Positions 34,220 through 44,620 are shown, numbered from the stretch's first letter. The stretch: DNA of 64,000 nucleotides from G965202915 sp965202915 (GCA_965202915.1 OZ241847.1:1798001-1862000); one strand, 5' to 3'. A program made the numbers and translations. The notes: generated from the letters alone by a model not told the origin.

Positions 34220-35740
34220 CTACAGTTTGCCCGCCAAGACGTGCATCAATAAATTTTCTATCGAGGCGTGCATGATCTCGAATATTGGCGCAGGCCATAC
34301 GCCAAACAACAACACGACTGTAGCCAACATCAACATGATCAGGGTTTCATGTAGATTGAGATCGCTGAGTTCCGCAACCTTACTATTGCCAACGTCACCA
34401 AATATGACTCGCTTATACATCCATAAGGTGTACGCCGCTCCTAAAATCAAAGTCAATCCGGACAGAAAGGCGATCCAAAAACTGGCCTTAAAGCTGCTCA
34501 GGATCACCAGAAATTCACCGACGAAACCCGAGGTGCCGGGCAACCCGGCATTGGCCATCGCAAATAACATCATAAACGCGGCAAAACGCGGCATGGTATT
34601 GACCACTCCGCCATAAGCGCTGATTTCCCGGCTGTGCATCCGCTCATACATGATGCCGACGCATAAGAACAACGCCGCCGAGATAAATCCATGTGAGATC
34701 ATTTGCATCATGCCGCCCTCCACGCTCATGATCGCTCCGTCAATGGAACCGGTGGCCGCGACTATACTGAAGGACACAAACATGCCCAGGGTAACAAACC
34801 CCATATGGGCAATCGATGAATACGCGATCAGTTTTTTCATATCGCTTTGCACCAGGGCGACGAGCCCAATATAAACGATCGCGATCAACGATAACACGAT
34901 GATCACGTCGTCAAAATAAAGACTGGCATCGGGGGTGATCGGCAGGCTGAAACGCATAAACCCGTAGCCTCCCATCTTTAACATGATCGCGGCAAGAATA
35001 ACGGAACCGCCGGTGGGCGCTTCAACGTGGGCGTCCGGTAACCAGGTATGCACCGGCCACATTGGAATTTTTACCGCGAAGGCCAAAAAGAAGGCAATAA
35101 ATATTAATGTTTGCGCCGCCAGGCTCAACGGTAATTGCTGCAATTCAAGGATATTGAAACTGCCGGCGCGCGAATACAGATAAAGCAATGCAACCAACAT
35201 AAACACCGAGCCCAGAAAGGTGTACAGGAAAAATTTAATCGTTGCATAAACGCGCCGCGGGCCGCCCCAGATGCCGATGATCAAAAACATCGGGATCAAC
35301 ATCGCTTCCCAAAAGACATAGAACAATGCCGCGTCCAACGCCACCAGCACGCCGTTCATCAACCCTTCCAGGATAAGAAATGCGGCCATGTATTGCGATA
35401 TTTTGATCGCCACGGTGTTCCAGGCGGCCAGAATGATCGGGATGGTGGTAAAGGTGGTCAACAATATTAACGGCAATGCAATCCCATCCACCCCCAGGTG
35501 ATAGTAGATATCAAATTGCGGGATCCAATTGCTGCGCTCGCCCAACTGCATCGCATGGGCGGACGTATCAAACTGGCGATACACAAGCAGAGACAACAGA
35601 AAGGTGATCAATGCGACCGTCAAGGACAGGTACTTAACCGTTGCCGCCTGGCGGTCGCCCGCGTACAGCACCCAGACGCCTCCCAGTATCGGGGTCCAGA
35701 TCAGCAGGCTTAACAAAGGCAGATCGGTCAATGCGGTCAT
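34220..35740 (-). CDS. nuoM: NADH-quinone oxidoreductase subunit M
   Basis: This is an antiporter-like proton-pumping subunit of complex I, 506 residues and highly hydrophobic. Key segments: YYHLGVDGIALPLILLTTF, LFYVFWEAMLIPMFLIIGIWGG with the conserved Glu, FLAFAVKIPMWPVHTWLPDAHVEAPTGGSVILAAIMLKMGGYG with the central Lys, and KKLIAYSSIAHMGFVTLG. It lies between nuoL (66-nt gap) and nuoN (11-nt gap). Confidence 0.96.
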   Translation of the reverse strand: MTALTDLPLLSLLIWTPILGGVWVLYAGDRQAATVKYLSLTVALITFLLSLLVYRQFDTSAHAMQLGERSNWIPQFDIYYHLGVDGIALPLILLTTFTTIPIILAAWNTVAIKISQYMAAFLILEGLMNGVLVALDAALFYVFWEAMLIPMFLIIGIWGGPRRVYATIKFFLYTFLGSVFMLVALLYLYSRAGSFNILELQQLPLSLAAQTLIFIAFFLAFAVKIPMWPVHTWLPDAHVEAPTGGSVILAAIMLKMGGYGFMRFSLPITPDASLYFDDVIIVLSLIAIVYIGLVALVQSDMKKLIAYSSIAHMGFVTLGMFVSFSIVAATGSIDGAIMSVEGGMMQMISHGFISAALFLCVGIMYERMHSREISAYGGVVNTMPRFAAFMMLFAMANAGLPGTSGFVGEFLVILSSFKASFWIAFLSGLTLILGAAYTLWMYKRVIFGDVGNSKVAELSDLNLHETLIMLMLATVVLLFGVWPAPIFEIMHASIENLLMHVLAGKL

Positions 35741-35805
35741 TTATCCGGCAATATGATTATCGGGTGGCTGTCAGCTGATTCGGTGATGGGCGTTTGGTTT
35801 TGGCA

Positions 35806-37782
35806 TCAAAGCACTCCGTGGACAAACACACCCAAAAAAACCAACAAGCCAATGATCATCACAAAGGCATAATGATACAAATAGCCGGATTGTAGTTGCC
35901 TCGCCACCCCGGAGAATCGGTTTATGGTACGGGCCGAACCATTGACAATAAGGCCGTCAATAATTTTAACGTCACCGATCGTCCACAGCAGTTTGCCAAT
36001 CTTCCTGGTGCCGCCAACGAAAACCAGCCGGTTACAGTCGTCAAAGCCGTATTTATTGACCAGTATTTTATAAATGATGGCAAACCGATCAGAGATCAAC
36101 CGGGGCAGTTGCGGAAATTTGATATAGCACAACCAGGCTATAATGATGCCGGTGGTCATCAGTCCCAATACCAGCGGGTGCCTGAACGCATGCAGCAGCA
36201 GAGATAAGGGTCCGGCATGATCGGACGCCAGCCTGCTCAGCACGTCATTATCCGCGGCAACAAATATTGAATCGGCGAAATAGCCGCCAAATAACATCGG
36301 TTCCATCAAAAACCAGCCGCTGATCAATGAAGGAATTGCGAGCAGGATCAATGGTATGGTCATCGCCCATGGGGCTTCATGCAGTTGCGTCCACGTCTCG
36401 GTGCTCATATGCTCTTTGCCGTGAAAAGTCATAAAGAAAAGCCGGAAACTGTACAGGGCGGTGAATAACACGCCCGCCAATACCGAATAATAAGCAAACC
36501 GGGCGCCCGGCAACACCGACAAATGCACCGCTTCAATAATGGCCTCTTTGGAAAAGAAGCCGGCGGTGCCGGGAAAACCGATCAAGGCCAGAGAACCAAA
36601 AAAACAGCATATCCAGGTGATCGGCATTTTCTTATAAAGTCCGCCCATTTTGCGCATGTCCTGTTCATGGTGCATGATGATGATGACCGCGCCGGCGGCA
36701 AGAAACAGCAGTGCCTTGAAAAAGGCATGGGTTACTAAATGGAAGATCGCCGCCGCATAGGCCGACGCGCCCAATGCAACCACCATATATCCCAGTTGCG
36801 ACAGGGTTGAATAGGCCACCACCCGTTTAATGTCATTCTGAACCAGGCCCAAGAATCCCATGAACAGCGCGGTGACCGCGCCGATAACCAGGATGATACT
36901 CAGCGCCGTCGGCGAGTGTTCAAATAATGGCGACATGCGCGCCACCATGAAAATACCGGCGGTGACCATCGTCGCCGCGTGGATCAACGCCGATATCGGG
37001 GTCGGCCCTTCCATGGAATCAGGCAGCCAGACGTGCAGCGGCACCTGTGCCGATTTGCCCATCGCGCCAATAAACAGGCAAATGCAGATCACCGACATCA
37101 GAGACCAGGCTTGATCTCCATAAATGGTCATGGTCGCATCGGCAAGATCGGGGGACCGGGCAAATACTTCGGCATAATCCAATGAATCAAAATACATGAA
37201 CACCGCGGCGATCCCCAGAAGAAAACCAAAATCTCCGACTCGGTTCACAAGAAACGCCTTTAAATTCGCCAACAGCGCGGTTTCCTTCTTGAACCAGAAT
37301 CCAATTAACAGATAAGAGACCAGGCCGACCGCCTCCCAGCCAAAAAACAGTTGCATGAAGTTATTCGCCATCACCAGCATCAGCATGGAAAAGGTGAACA
37401 GCGAGATATAACTGAAGAATCTCTGGTAACCGGGGTCACCGTGCATATAGCCGACGCTGTAGATATGTATCATCCATGAAACAAACGTCACAACCACCAT
37501 CATCGTAACCGTTAATTGATCGATCAGAAAACCCACTTCAAACGCGACGCCGCCGCTGACCAACCAGGTATAAAGCACCTGGTTATAGACCGCCCCGCCG
37601 TCAAAAACAATATGTTTGTACGCGATCAGCGACAGGATACTCGAAACGCCGACGCCAATAATGGTGATGTAATGAGCACCGGAGCGACCTATGATCCCAC
37701 CGAACAGGCCGGCGAAAATCGCACCGATCAATGGCGACAACACTATGGTTAAATAGATATTTTCCATTTGCTGGGCGTACAT
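35806..37782 (-). CDS. nuoL: NADH-quinone oxidoreductase subunit L
   Basis: NuoL is the distal antiporter-like subunit of complex I, with a long lateral helix coupling the pumps. The 658-residue protein has GFLIDQLTVTMMVVVTFVSWMIHIYSVGYM, LFFGWEAVGLVSYLLIGFW, GAMGKSAQVPLHVWLPDSMEGPTPISALIHAATMV and KRVVAYSTLSQLGYMVVALG. The start ATG 37782 overlaps the nuoK stop by one base (TAATG); an in-frame ATG five codons later (MENIYL) is also possible. Confidence 0.96.
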   Translation of the reverse strand: MYAQQMENIYLTIVLSPLIGAIFAGLFGGIIGRSGAHYITIIGVGVSSILSLIAYKHIVFDGGAVYNQVLYTWLVSGGVAFEVGFLIDQLTVTMMVVVTFVSWMIHIYSVGYMHGDPGYQRFFSYISLFTFSMLMLVMANNFMQLFFGWEAVGLVSYLLIGFWFKKETALLANLKAFLVNRVGDFGFLLGIAAVFMYFDSLDYAEVFARSPDLADATMTIYGDQAWSLMSVICICLFIGAMGKSAQVPLHVWLPDSMEGPTPISALIHAATMVTAGIFMVARMSPLFEHSPTALSIILVIGAVTALFMGFLGLVQNDIKRVVAYSTLSQLGYMVVALGASAYAAAIFHLVTHAFFKALLFLAAGAVIIIMHHEQDMRKMGGLYKKMPITWICCFFGSLALIGFPGTAGFFSKEAIIEAVHLSVLPGARFAYYSVLAGVLFTALYSFRLFFMTFHGKEHMSTETWTQLHEAPWAMTIPLILLAIPSLISGWFLMEPMLFGGYFADSIFVAADNDVLSRLASDHAGPLSLLLHAFRHPLVLGLMTTGIIIAWLCYIKFPQLPRLISDRFAIIYKILVNKYGFDDCNRLVFVGGTRKIGKLLWTIGDVKIIDGLIVNGSARTINRFSGVARQLQSGYLYHYAFVMIIGLLVFLGVFVHGVL

Positions 37783-38087
37783 TAACCCTTGATACTGCTC
37801 AAATCGTCAACATTGATGGTGTTTCGATTGCGAAATAACACAACCAGAATGGCCAGACCTATGGCCGATTCGGCCGCGGCGACGGTAAGAATAAAGAACA
37901 CAAATATCTGCCCATGAATATCATTGAGGAAATGCGAAAACGCAATAAAATTCATGTTGACCGCTAATAACATCAATTCTATGCACATCAATAATACGAT
38001 CACATTTTTTCTATTCAGAAAAATACCGGCAACGCTGATGCAAAATAATATCGCCGCCAGGGTAAGAACTTGTGCCAGCGTGATCAT
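37782..38087 (-). CDS. nuoK: NADH-quinone oxidoreductase subunit K
   Basis: This 101-residue complex I membrane subunit has three helices. The conserved glutamates that form part of the proton path are in VLLMCIELMLLAVNMNF and in FFILTVAAAESAIGLAILV, matching the NuoK/ND4L family. It is 3 nt after nuoJ and overlaps nuoL by one base. Confidence 0.96.
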   Translation of the reverse strand: MITLAQVLTLAAILFCISVAGIFLNRKNVIVLLMCIELMLLAVNMNFIAFSHFLNDIHGQIFVFFILTVAAAESAIGLAILVVLFRNRNTINVDDLSSIKG

Positions 38088-38090
38088 GGA

Positions 38091-38696
38091 TTAATCGCCG
38101 GTCTTTTCCGCGTCCATTTTCACAATGCGCAGGCGGTCCTGTTTTTTTACATGCACCTGCAGTTCCGGGTCAATGGATTTATTGATCTTCGATCTGCGCG
38201 CGGTAAGCGATATCGCGGCAATGATGGCCACCAGCAGAATCGCACCGGCTATCTCAAATTGATAGAGATATTGGGTATATAAGGTGTGCCCCAGTACCTT
38301 GGTATTATTATAAGCCTCACCCGGATTTATATTGCCCCGGTAGGCTTGGCCGGTGAAATTTTCCGAACTTACAATAACGCCCATCGCAATAACCATGAGT
38401 GTGGCCATCACCACCCCCACCGGAAAAAACCTGGCAAATCCTTCGCGCAACACGGCAATGTTTATATCCAGCATCATGACCACAAACAGGAACAACACCA
38501 TCACCGCCCCGACGTACACCAATACCAGTGCAATGGCAAGAAACTCGGCCAACAGCAACAACCAGATGACCGCGCTGGAAAAAAAAGCCGCAACCAGAAA
38601 AAGGGCGGCAAACACCGGGTTGCGCACGCTGATCACCATCCCGGCTGACAACAACAACATCGCCCCAAAAAGGTAAAATATTATCTGTTCAAACAT
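38091..38696 (-). CDS. nuoJ: NADH-quinone oxidoreductase subunit J
   Basis: This is a complex I membrane subunit (ND6-like) of 201 residues with five predicted helices in the first 165 residues. The family segment LLLAEFLAIALVLVYVGAVMVLFLFVVMMLDI is present, including the flexible helix around VYVGAVMVLFLFVVM. The C-terminal tail is charged and cytoplasmic (TARRSKINKSIDPELQVHVKKQDRLRIVKMDAEKTGD). Confidence 0.95.
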   Translation of the reverse strand: MFEQIIFYLFGAMLLLSAGMVISVRNPVFAALFLVAAFFSSAVIWLLLLAEFLAIALVLVYVGAVMVLFLFVVMMLDINIAVLREGFARFFPVGVVMATLMVIAMGVIVSSENFTGQAYRGNINPGEAYNNTKVLGHTLYTQYLYQFEIAGAILLVAIIAAISLTARRSKINKSIDPELQVHVKKQDRLRIVKMDAEKTGD

Positions 38697-38725
38697 GAAT
38701 TTCGGCTGTTTTTCCGGGTCGCCGA

Positions 38726-39214
38726 CTATCGATACATCGCATCCAATGCCCGGTCGGCGGCGATCTGCTGTTCATATTTATCGCCAATTTCCAGCAACCG
38801 TTCCTTGGTCATCAATAAATCACCGCGCTGTTCCCCGTGGTATTCAAATATTCTGGTCTCAACGATGGAGTCCACCGGGCAGGATTCTTCACAAAAACCA
38901 CAAAAAATACATTTGGTCAGATCAATATCATAGCGGGTCGTTCTTCTGCTGCCGTCATCGCGCTGTTCCGATTCAATGGTGATGGCAACGGCCGGACAAA
39001 CGGCTTCGCATAACTTACAGGCAATGCAGCGCTCTTCCCCATTCGGATATCGGCGTAACGCATGCAAGCCGCGAAAACGGTGTGACTGCGGGGTTTTTTC
39101 CTCCGGATACTGCACCGTGATCTTACCTTTAAACATCTGCCGGCCGGTCAACTTCAAGCCCTTGATCAATTCCCACAAAAACAGGCTTCTAAAATATTGC
39201 ATCACTTTGTTCAT
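38726..39214 (-). CDS. nuoI: NADH-quinone oxidoreductase subunit I (2x[4Fe-4S])
   Basis: NuoI carries clusters N6a and N6b between the hydrophilic arm and the quinone site. The 162-residue protein has two ferredoxin motifs: CIACKLCEAVCPAVAI and CIFCGFCEESCPVDSI. The preceding segment FRGLHALRRYPNGEERC and the C-terminal LLMTKERLLEIGDKYEQQI are standard for the proteobacterial subunit. Confidence 0.97.
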   Translation of the reverse strand: MNKVMQYFRSLFLWELIKGLKLTGRQMFKGKITVQYPEEKTPQSHRFRGLHALRRYPNGEERCIACKLCEAVCPAVAITIESEQRDDGSRRTTRYDIDLTKCIFCGFCEESCPVDSIVETRIFEYHGEQRGDLLMTKERLLEIGDKYEQQIAADRALDAMYR

Positions 39215-39235
39215 CTCAAATTACTCTCTTTAATG

Positions 39236-40345
39236 TTAGTGATTAAACCACGGCGGTATTTCCGCCGTCACCAAAACAGCCGCAACGATCAACCAGACTA
39301 TGGTAATGGGAATAAACACTTTCCAGCCCAAACGCATGAGTTGGTCATAGCGATAGCGGGGAAACGTCGCCCTGAGCCAAAGAAACAGAAACATAAAAAC
39401 AGACGTCTTGGCCAACAACCAGAAAATATTCGGCACCCAGGCAAACAGTGGTTCAAGAAAGACTATGCCCTGGAACGGCGACAACCACCCGCCCAGAAAC
39501 ATGATCGCACTCAATACCGAAATCAATATCATATTTGCGTATTCGGCCATGAAAAATACCGAGAACGCCATGCCGCCGTATTCGACGTGAAATCCGGCGA
39601 CAATCTCGGACTCCCCTTCGGCAACGTCAAACGGCGCCCGATTCGTTTCCGCCACACCGGCAATGTAATACACGATAAACAAGGGCAGCAAGGGTAGCCA
39701 AAACCAGTGAATCACGCTGCCGGTCTGCGCCGCTACTATTTCACCAAGATTGAGACTGCCGGCGGCAATCAACACCCCCACCAATGCAAACCCCATCGCA
39801 ATTTCATAGGAAACGATTTGCGCGGCGGAACGCATGGCACCCAGAAACGCGTATTTGGAATTGGACGCCCAGCCCGCGATAATAACGCCATAAACGGCCA
39901 ATGAGGTCAGCGCCAGCAAATATAACAGACCGGCATTAATATCGGCCAGCACCATTATATCGTCAAACGGCACCACCGCCCAGGCGGCGATGGAAGGGGC
40001 CAGGGAAAGCACCGGTGCGATAATAAACAGGGTTTTGTTGGCGCCGGACGGCACGACTATTTCTTTAACGATCAGTTTTACCGCGTCGGCCAGCGGTTGT
40101 CCCAAGCCCCACAGCCTGAGCCCCAATAAGCCCACCCGGTTGGGCCCTATGCGTCCCTGAATAAAGCCGATCACCTTGCGTTCGGCATAAGTGAAATAGG
40201 CCACCGTGAACAGCACCGGGATAATAATTAACAAAACTTTTACCACCGTTTCCATGGTCAGGATCATCCCCGCCTGCAGCTCAGGCGCCACCATCATCTC
40301 TGCCAAAGGCATAAAAATACTGCCGCGAAGATAGTCAAATATCAT
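39236..40345 (-). CDS. nuoH: NADH-quinone oxidoreductase subunit H
   Basis: NuoH is the ND1-like membrane subunit forming much of the quinone chamber. The 369-residue protein contains YFTYAERKVIGFIQGRIGPNRVG, GWASNSKYAFLGAMRSAAQIVSYEIAMG, AETNRAPFDVAEGESEIVAGFHVEYGGMAF and FLWLRATFPRYRYDQLMRLGWK. The start ATG 40345 overlaps the nuoG stop by 4 nt (ATGA); the open frame continues upstream but only within nuoG. A second in-frame ATG ten codons later (MPLAEMM) is possible. Confidence 0.95.
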   Translation of the reverse strand: MIFDYLRGSIFMPLAEMMVAPELQAGMILTMETVVKVLLIIIPVLFTVAYFTYAERKVIGFIQGRIGPNRVGLLGLRLWGLGQPLADAVKLIVKEIVVPSGANKTLFIIAPVLSLAPSIAAWAVVPFDDIMVLADINAGLLYLLALTSLAVYGVIIAGWASNSKYAFLGAMRSAAQIVSYEIAMGFALVGVLIAAGSLNLGEIVAAQTGSVIHWFWLPLLPLFIVYYIAGVAETNRAPFDVAEGESEIVAGFHVEYGGMAFSVFFMAEYANMILISVLSAIMFLGGWLSPFQGIVFLEPLFAWVPNIFWLLAKTSVFMFLFLWLRATFPRYRYDQLMRLGWKVFIPITIVWLIVAAVLVTAEIPPWFNH

Positions 40346-42711
40346 GACCGGCTTATTTGTAACTCGCCGAACGATGCCCCCAAACGGGCATGCTGAGCCT
40401 GGGCCGCGTGAATCAACGCGCATCGGTCCGGCACCCGTTCATCGATGACAACCGGCATGGATACCCGGGCCTGACCCTGTCCAACCGTGACCGTCTGCCC
40501 CTCCGAAATATGCAAATCGGCGGCCAGCGCGGCATTGACGTGCACCGCGCCATCGGCAACGTCGCGGGTCATTTGCAGCGACGGTGCACGGCGGGTAATG
40601 CTGTCGATGGAATTCATCGGCACGTCGGCTATCCTTTGTATTGCACCATTAAAGGGTTCAACGTCGGCTATCCGCCAGCGGGCGGTGGTATCCACGACCA
40701 CCGATTCGTGCAGGGCCGCGGTTGCGGCTCTTATTTCCGTTATTGAAGAATACTCAAAATCCGGCAATCCAAATCGGTCGGCCAAAACTCTCAATACCTT
40801 CCAGGCGGGCCTTGCCTCGCCGCCCGCACGGGTGGCGGCTTCAAAAGACTGGCCGATGCCTGCATTATTGATATAGGTGCCGGCCGTTTCCGCAAACGCG
40901 GCAATCGGCAGTAATACATCCGCATAATCCTCCATGTCACTGTTGCAATAACTGCTCAGGCAGACAACAAATCCGGCCGAATCCATGGCCTGTTTTGCCA
41001 GGTAACCATCCCAACAATCGAGCTCAGGTTCAAACCCCATTATCATATACGCGCTTCTGCCCTGGCTGAGCATGGAGTAGGCATCCAGCCCTATGGTCGG
41101 CGCCGCTTTTGCCCCGGGCAGGCGGTGCGGCAGGACGCCGGCCAACCAGGCGCCGGAAGTATTGCCGGCCTCGCTGAGATAGCCCAGTTTGCAGCGGGTA
41201 ATTTGTGCAAGCCTGGAGGCAAGGCCGCGTATGATGGAATAATCAGGATGGGCGGTGGCGATATTGCCCAGCAGTATCGATGCATTCTCAGTGTGTGATA
41301 GCACTTCGGCTATCGCGTTGGATTGCTCCCGGCATTCAATATCGCCCATCAACTTGTCAAACCCCTGATCGGCGTGTTCACTCCCCAGGCTTGTTATGAT
41401 CGCCGCCAGTTCTCCGGGGATATTTGCCGGCGCAACAATCCGTTTCTGATGAACGTCATAGTTTAATTCATAATCGATCGGGTTGATGATCATGATCCGG
41501 CAGCCGCGGTTGACCGCCTTGCGCAGGCGGTGGTTAATTATCGGTTGTTGCTTGCGGACGTTGCCGCCTATCAACAATACCGCCCGCAACTGCTCTATCT
41601 CTTGAATGGATTGCCCCAGGGAGGGGTACGCCGGGGCAAGGGTTTGATCGCTAAAGTCCCTCTGGCGGTAGCGATGATCAATATTGTTGCAGCCCATGCC
41701 CCTGAGCAGTTTCTGAAACAGGAATAACTCTTCCAGGGTCGACGCGGGTGACGCCAATGCGCCGATTTGATCGGCCCCGGACTCGGCAATAACCGCACTC
41801 AAGCGTTCATGAGTCGTCGCCAGTGCGGTTTCCCAATCAACCTCCCGCCATGCGCCGTTTTGTTTAACTCGGGGTGACCATATTCTGGCGTCACTATAAA
41901 GTCCTTCATAGCTAAAACGATCTCTGTCGGACAACCATATTTCGTTGATCTCGTCATTCTCCGCCGGCACGATGCGCTTTACCCTATTGTCCTTTACGTG
42001 CACATGTATGTTTGAACCGGTTGAATCATGCGGCGCAATCGCGTCTTTTTGCACCAACTCCCAGGCCCGGGCCGAATAGCGAAACGGTTTTGAGGTCAAG
42101 GCCCCAACCGGGCACACGTCAATGATATTGCCTGACATTTCAGAATCGATGGTTTTTTCAATATAGGTGCCGATTTCCATGGACTCGCCTCGTCCCGTCG
42201 CCCCCATTTCCCTTAAACCGGCAATTTCCTCACCAAATCGCACGCACCGGGTGCAATGAATGCAACGGGTCATATCGGTTTGAATCAACGGTCCGATATT
42301 TTTATCCTGCACGACCCGCTTCTTTTCCTGATAACGCGAGACGTCACTGCCATAGCCCACCGCCAGGTCCTGTAATTCGCATTCTCCGCCCTGGTCACAT
42401 ATCGGGCAATCCAGCGGATGGTTGATCAATAAAAACTCCATCACCGATTTCTGGGCTTCACGCGCCAGTGGCGATTTGGTTTTTACAACCATGCCATCGA
42501 CAACCGGGGTGGCGCAGGCGGGCAAAGGCTTGGGCGCCTTTTCCACGTCCACCAGGCACATGCGGCAGTTGGCCGCGACGCTTAATTTATTGTGATAGCA
42601 AAAGCGGGGAACGTAGATATCATTCCGATCAGTGACCTCGATCAACATCTGACCGGCCCGCGCCTGCAGACGCCGGCCGTCAACCTCCACGTTTATCACG
42701 TCACCGGTCAC
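40342..42711 (-). CDS. nuoG: NADH-quinone oxidoreductase subunit G
   Basis: NuoG is the 75-kDa-type subunit with Fe-S clusters and a molybdopterin-oxidoreductase-like fold. The 789-residue protein has the [2Fe-2S] region VPRFCYHNKLSVAANCRMCLVDV plus ACATPVVDGM, the His-containing cluster segment HPLDCPICDQGGECELQD and the [4Fe-4S] motif CIHCTRCVRF. The C-terminal molybdopterin-like region spans about residues 215-700 and lacks an obvious active-site role. It sits between nuoF and nuoH. Confidence 0.95.
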   Translation of the reverse strand: MTGDVINVEVDGRRLQARAGQMLIEVTDRNDIYVPRFCYHNKLSVAANCRMCLVDVEKAPKPLPACATPVVDGMVVKTKSPLAREAQKSVMEFLLINHPLDCPICDQGGECELQDLAVGYGSDVSRYQEKKRVVQDKNIGPLIQTDMTRCIHCTRCVRFGEEIAGLREMGATGRGESMEIGTYIEKTIDSEMSGNIIDVCPVGALTSKPFRYSARAWELVQKDAIAPHDSTGSNIHVHVKDNRVKRIVPAENDEINEIWLSDRDRFSYEGLYSDARIWSPRVKQNGAWREVDWETALATTHERLSAVIAESGADQIGALASPASTLEELFLFQKLLRGMGCNNIDHRYRQRDFSDQTLAPAYPSLGQSIQEIEQLRAVLLIGGNVRKQQPIINHRLRKAVNRGCRIMIINPIDYELNYDVHQKRIVAPANIPGELAAIITSLGSEHADQGFDKLMGDIECREQSNAIAEVLSHTENASILLGNIATAHPDYSIIRGLASRLAQITRCKLGYLSEAGNTSGAWLAGVLPHRLPGAKAAPTIGLDAYSMLSQGRSAYMIMGFEPELDCWDGYLAKQAMDSAGFVVCLSSYCNSDMEDYADVLLPIAAFAETAGTYINNAGIGQSFEAATRAGGEARPAWKVLRVLADRFGLPDFEYSSITEIRAATAALHESVVVDTTARWRIADVEPFNGAIQRIADVPMNSIDSITRRAPSLQMTRDVADGAVHVNAALAADLHISEGQTVTVGQGQARVSMPVVIDERVPDRCALIHAAQAQHARLGASFGELQISRS

Positions 42712-42760
42712 AGGGGCACGCGCAATAATGTATCAATCGATCGTGGCCTGCAATCAAACA

Positions 42761-44062
42761 TCAGGCCGCCTCACTGGCGCCGCCGGGGTCAACCATGCAG
42801 CACTTATGATCGATATGGTATTGGAATTCATCACCGAAATGCCTTATGAAACTCTGCACCGGCCAGGCCGCGGCGTCACCCAACGCGCAAATTGTCCTGC
42901 CTTCGATCTTGCCGGCAACGTCAATGAGTTTAGCCATATCATCCTGCCGCCCCTGCCCCTGTTCTATTCTTTTAATGACTCGATACATCCAGCCGGTGCC
43001 TTCACGACAGGGTGTACATTGTCCGCACGACTCAGCATAGTAGAAACGGGAAATACGCTCCAGCACCCTGACCATGCAAGTGCGGTCATCCATCACGATG
43101 ACCGCACCGGAACCCAGATAGGACCCCGCGGCAATAATCGAATCGTAATCCATATTGGCCGCCATCATCACGTCACCGGGAACCACCGGCACCGATGAAC
43201 CGCCGGGGATGACCGCCTTCAGCTTGCGGCCGTCGCGCATACCGCCGGCCAGCTCCAGCAGTTCCGCAAAAGGCATGCCCATAGGCACCTCAAAATTACC
43301 CGGATTATTCACGTGACCGCTGACCGAAAAGCACTTAACCCCGCCGCTGTTAGCCACCCCCAGATTGGCAAACCAATCGGCGCCGTTGATGATGATCGGT
43401 GGCAGCGACGCAAAACTTTCAGTATTGTTAATCGTAGTCGGACACCCATACAGGCCGAAACTGGCCGGGAACGGCGGCTTAAAACGGGGCAGGCCTTTTT
43501 TTCCCTCAAGCGATTCCAGCAGTGCGGTTTCTTCACCGCAGATATACGCGCCCGCGCCCAGGGTCCCATATATGTCTATATCGACGCCGCTGCCCAGAAT
43601 ATTGTTGCCAAGATAGCCCTCACTGTATGCCTCCTTTAGCGCCTGCTCGCAACGCTCAAACGGTTCATGCATAAATTCACCGCGCAGATAATTATAAGCA
43701 ACCGTTGTCTTTGTTGCATAACAGGCAATCGCCAATCCCTCGATCAGGCTGTGCGGATTAAACCGGAGAATATCCCTGTCCTTGCAGGTGCCCGGTTCGC
43801 TTTCGTCGGAATTACACACCATATATTTCGGGCCTTCCGGATCGCACGGCATGAAACTCCATTTTAAGCCGGTTGGAAACCCCGCCCCCCCCCGGCCGCG
43901 CAACCCGGAATTCTTGACTATATCGATCACTTTTTCCGGCGGTGTTTTGTCCCTGAGCAGTTGCTTGAGCGCCTTATAACCGCCGACTTTATAATAGTTG
44001 TCCAAGGTCCAGGGCTGGTCGAACCTGAGGGTACGGTAACATACTGAATTATTAGCCGTCAT
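42761..44062 (-). CDS. nuoF: NADH-quinone oxidoreductase subunit F (NADH/FMN-binding)
   Basis: NuoF oxidises NADH through FMN and cluster N3. The 433-residue protein has the NADH/FMN glycine-rich loop GLRGRGGAGFPTGLKWSF, the FMN segment GAGAYICGEETALLESLEGKKG and the [4Fe-4S] motif SCGQCTPCREGTGW with the fourth Cys in TICALGDAAAWPVQSFIRHF. All expected ligands are present. nuoE ends 7 nt upstream. Confidence 0.97.
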   Translation of the reverse strand: MTANNSVCYRTLRFDQPWTLDNYYKVGGYKALKQLLRDKTPPEKVIDIVKNSGLRGRGGAGFPTGLKWSFMPCDPEGPKYMVCNSDESEPGTCKDRDILRFNPHSLIEGLAIACYATKTTVAYNYLRGEFMHEPFERCEQALKEAYSEGYLGNNILGSGVDIDIYGTLGAGAYICGEETALLESLEGKKGLPRFKPPFPASFGLYGCPTTINNTESFASLPPIIINGADWFANLGVANSGGVKCFSVSGHVNNPGNFEVPMGMPFAELLELAGGMRDGRKLKAVIPGGSSVPVVPGDVMMAANMDYDSIIAAGSYLGSGAVIVMDDRTCMVRVLERISRFYYAESCGQCTPCREGTGWMYRVIKRIEQGQGRQDDMAKLIDVAGKIEGRTICALGDAAAWPVQSFIRHFGDEFQYHIDHKCCMVDPGGASEAA

Positions 44063-44068
44063 TATCGA

Positions 44069-44566
44069 TCACTCCAACCGCTCCAGGATCTCATCCACCC
44101 TGTCAGGGGTAAGGTTCTCGTAATATCTATGATTCACCTGCATCATTGGCGCCCCACAACACGCGGCCAGGCACTCTTCTTCCCGCTTTAAATAATATTT
44201 TCCATCGCGGGTTGAATCGCCCATTTTTATATTCAGTTTTTTTTCTATGTGATCAACGATCCGATCAGAACCGCGCAGCATGCAAGAAACATTGGTACAC
44301 ACTGCAATGCAATTTCGACCGACCGGCCCGGTTTCAAACATGGAATAAAACGAGCCCACCTCATAAACCGCAATCGCGGGCATATCGAGATACGCCGCGA
44401 CCGCGTCCATTAGCTCCGTGCTGAGAAACCCATTATTTTCATGCTGTACTTCACGCAATGCCGCCAGTACCGCGGATTGCCTTTGATCCGCCGGAAATTT
44501 CTCTAACCAACGGTCGATCTCCTCGCAAACCCGGGCCGACAAAAGATTTTCAGCCGATTGGGCCAT
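44069..44566 (-). CDS. nuoE: NADH-quinone oxidoreductase subunit E ([2Fe-2S])
   Basis: NuoE is the 24-kDa-type thioredoxin-fold subunit binding cluster N1a. The 165-residue protein has QSAVLAALREVQHENNGFLSTELMDAVAAYLDM and the [2Fe-2S] cysteines in CTNVSCMLRG and CLAACCGAPMMQVN. ATG 44566 is preferred to an in-frame TTG at 44602. The [2Fe-2S] ligands match the family spacing. Confidence 0.95.
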   Translation of the reverse strand: MAQSAENLLSARVCEEIDRWLEKFPADQRQSAVLAALREVQHENNGFLSTELMDAVAAYLDMPAIAVYEVGSFYSMFETGPVGRNCIAVCTNVSCMLRGSDRIVDHIEKKLNIKMGDSTRDGKYYLKREEECLAACCGAPMMQVNHRYYENLTPDRVDEILERLE

Positions 44567-44620
44567 ACCCCGTTTATCCAAACCGGGCAACAAATGCCGC
44601 AATAAAAGACGTACCGGCGA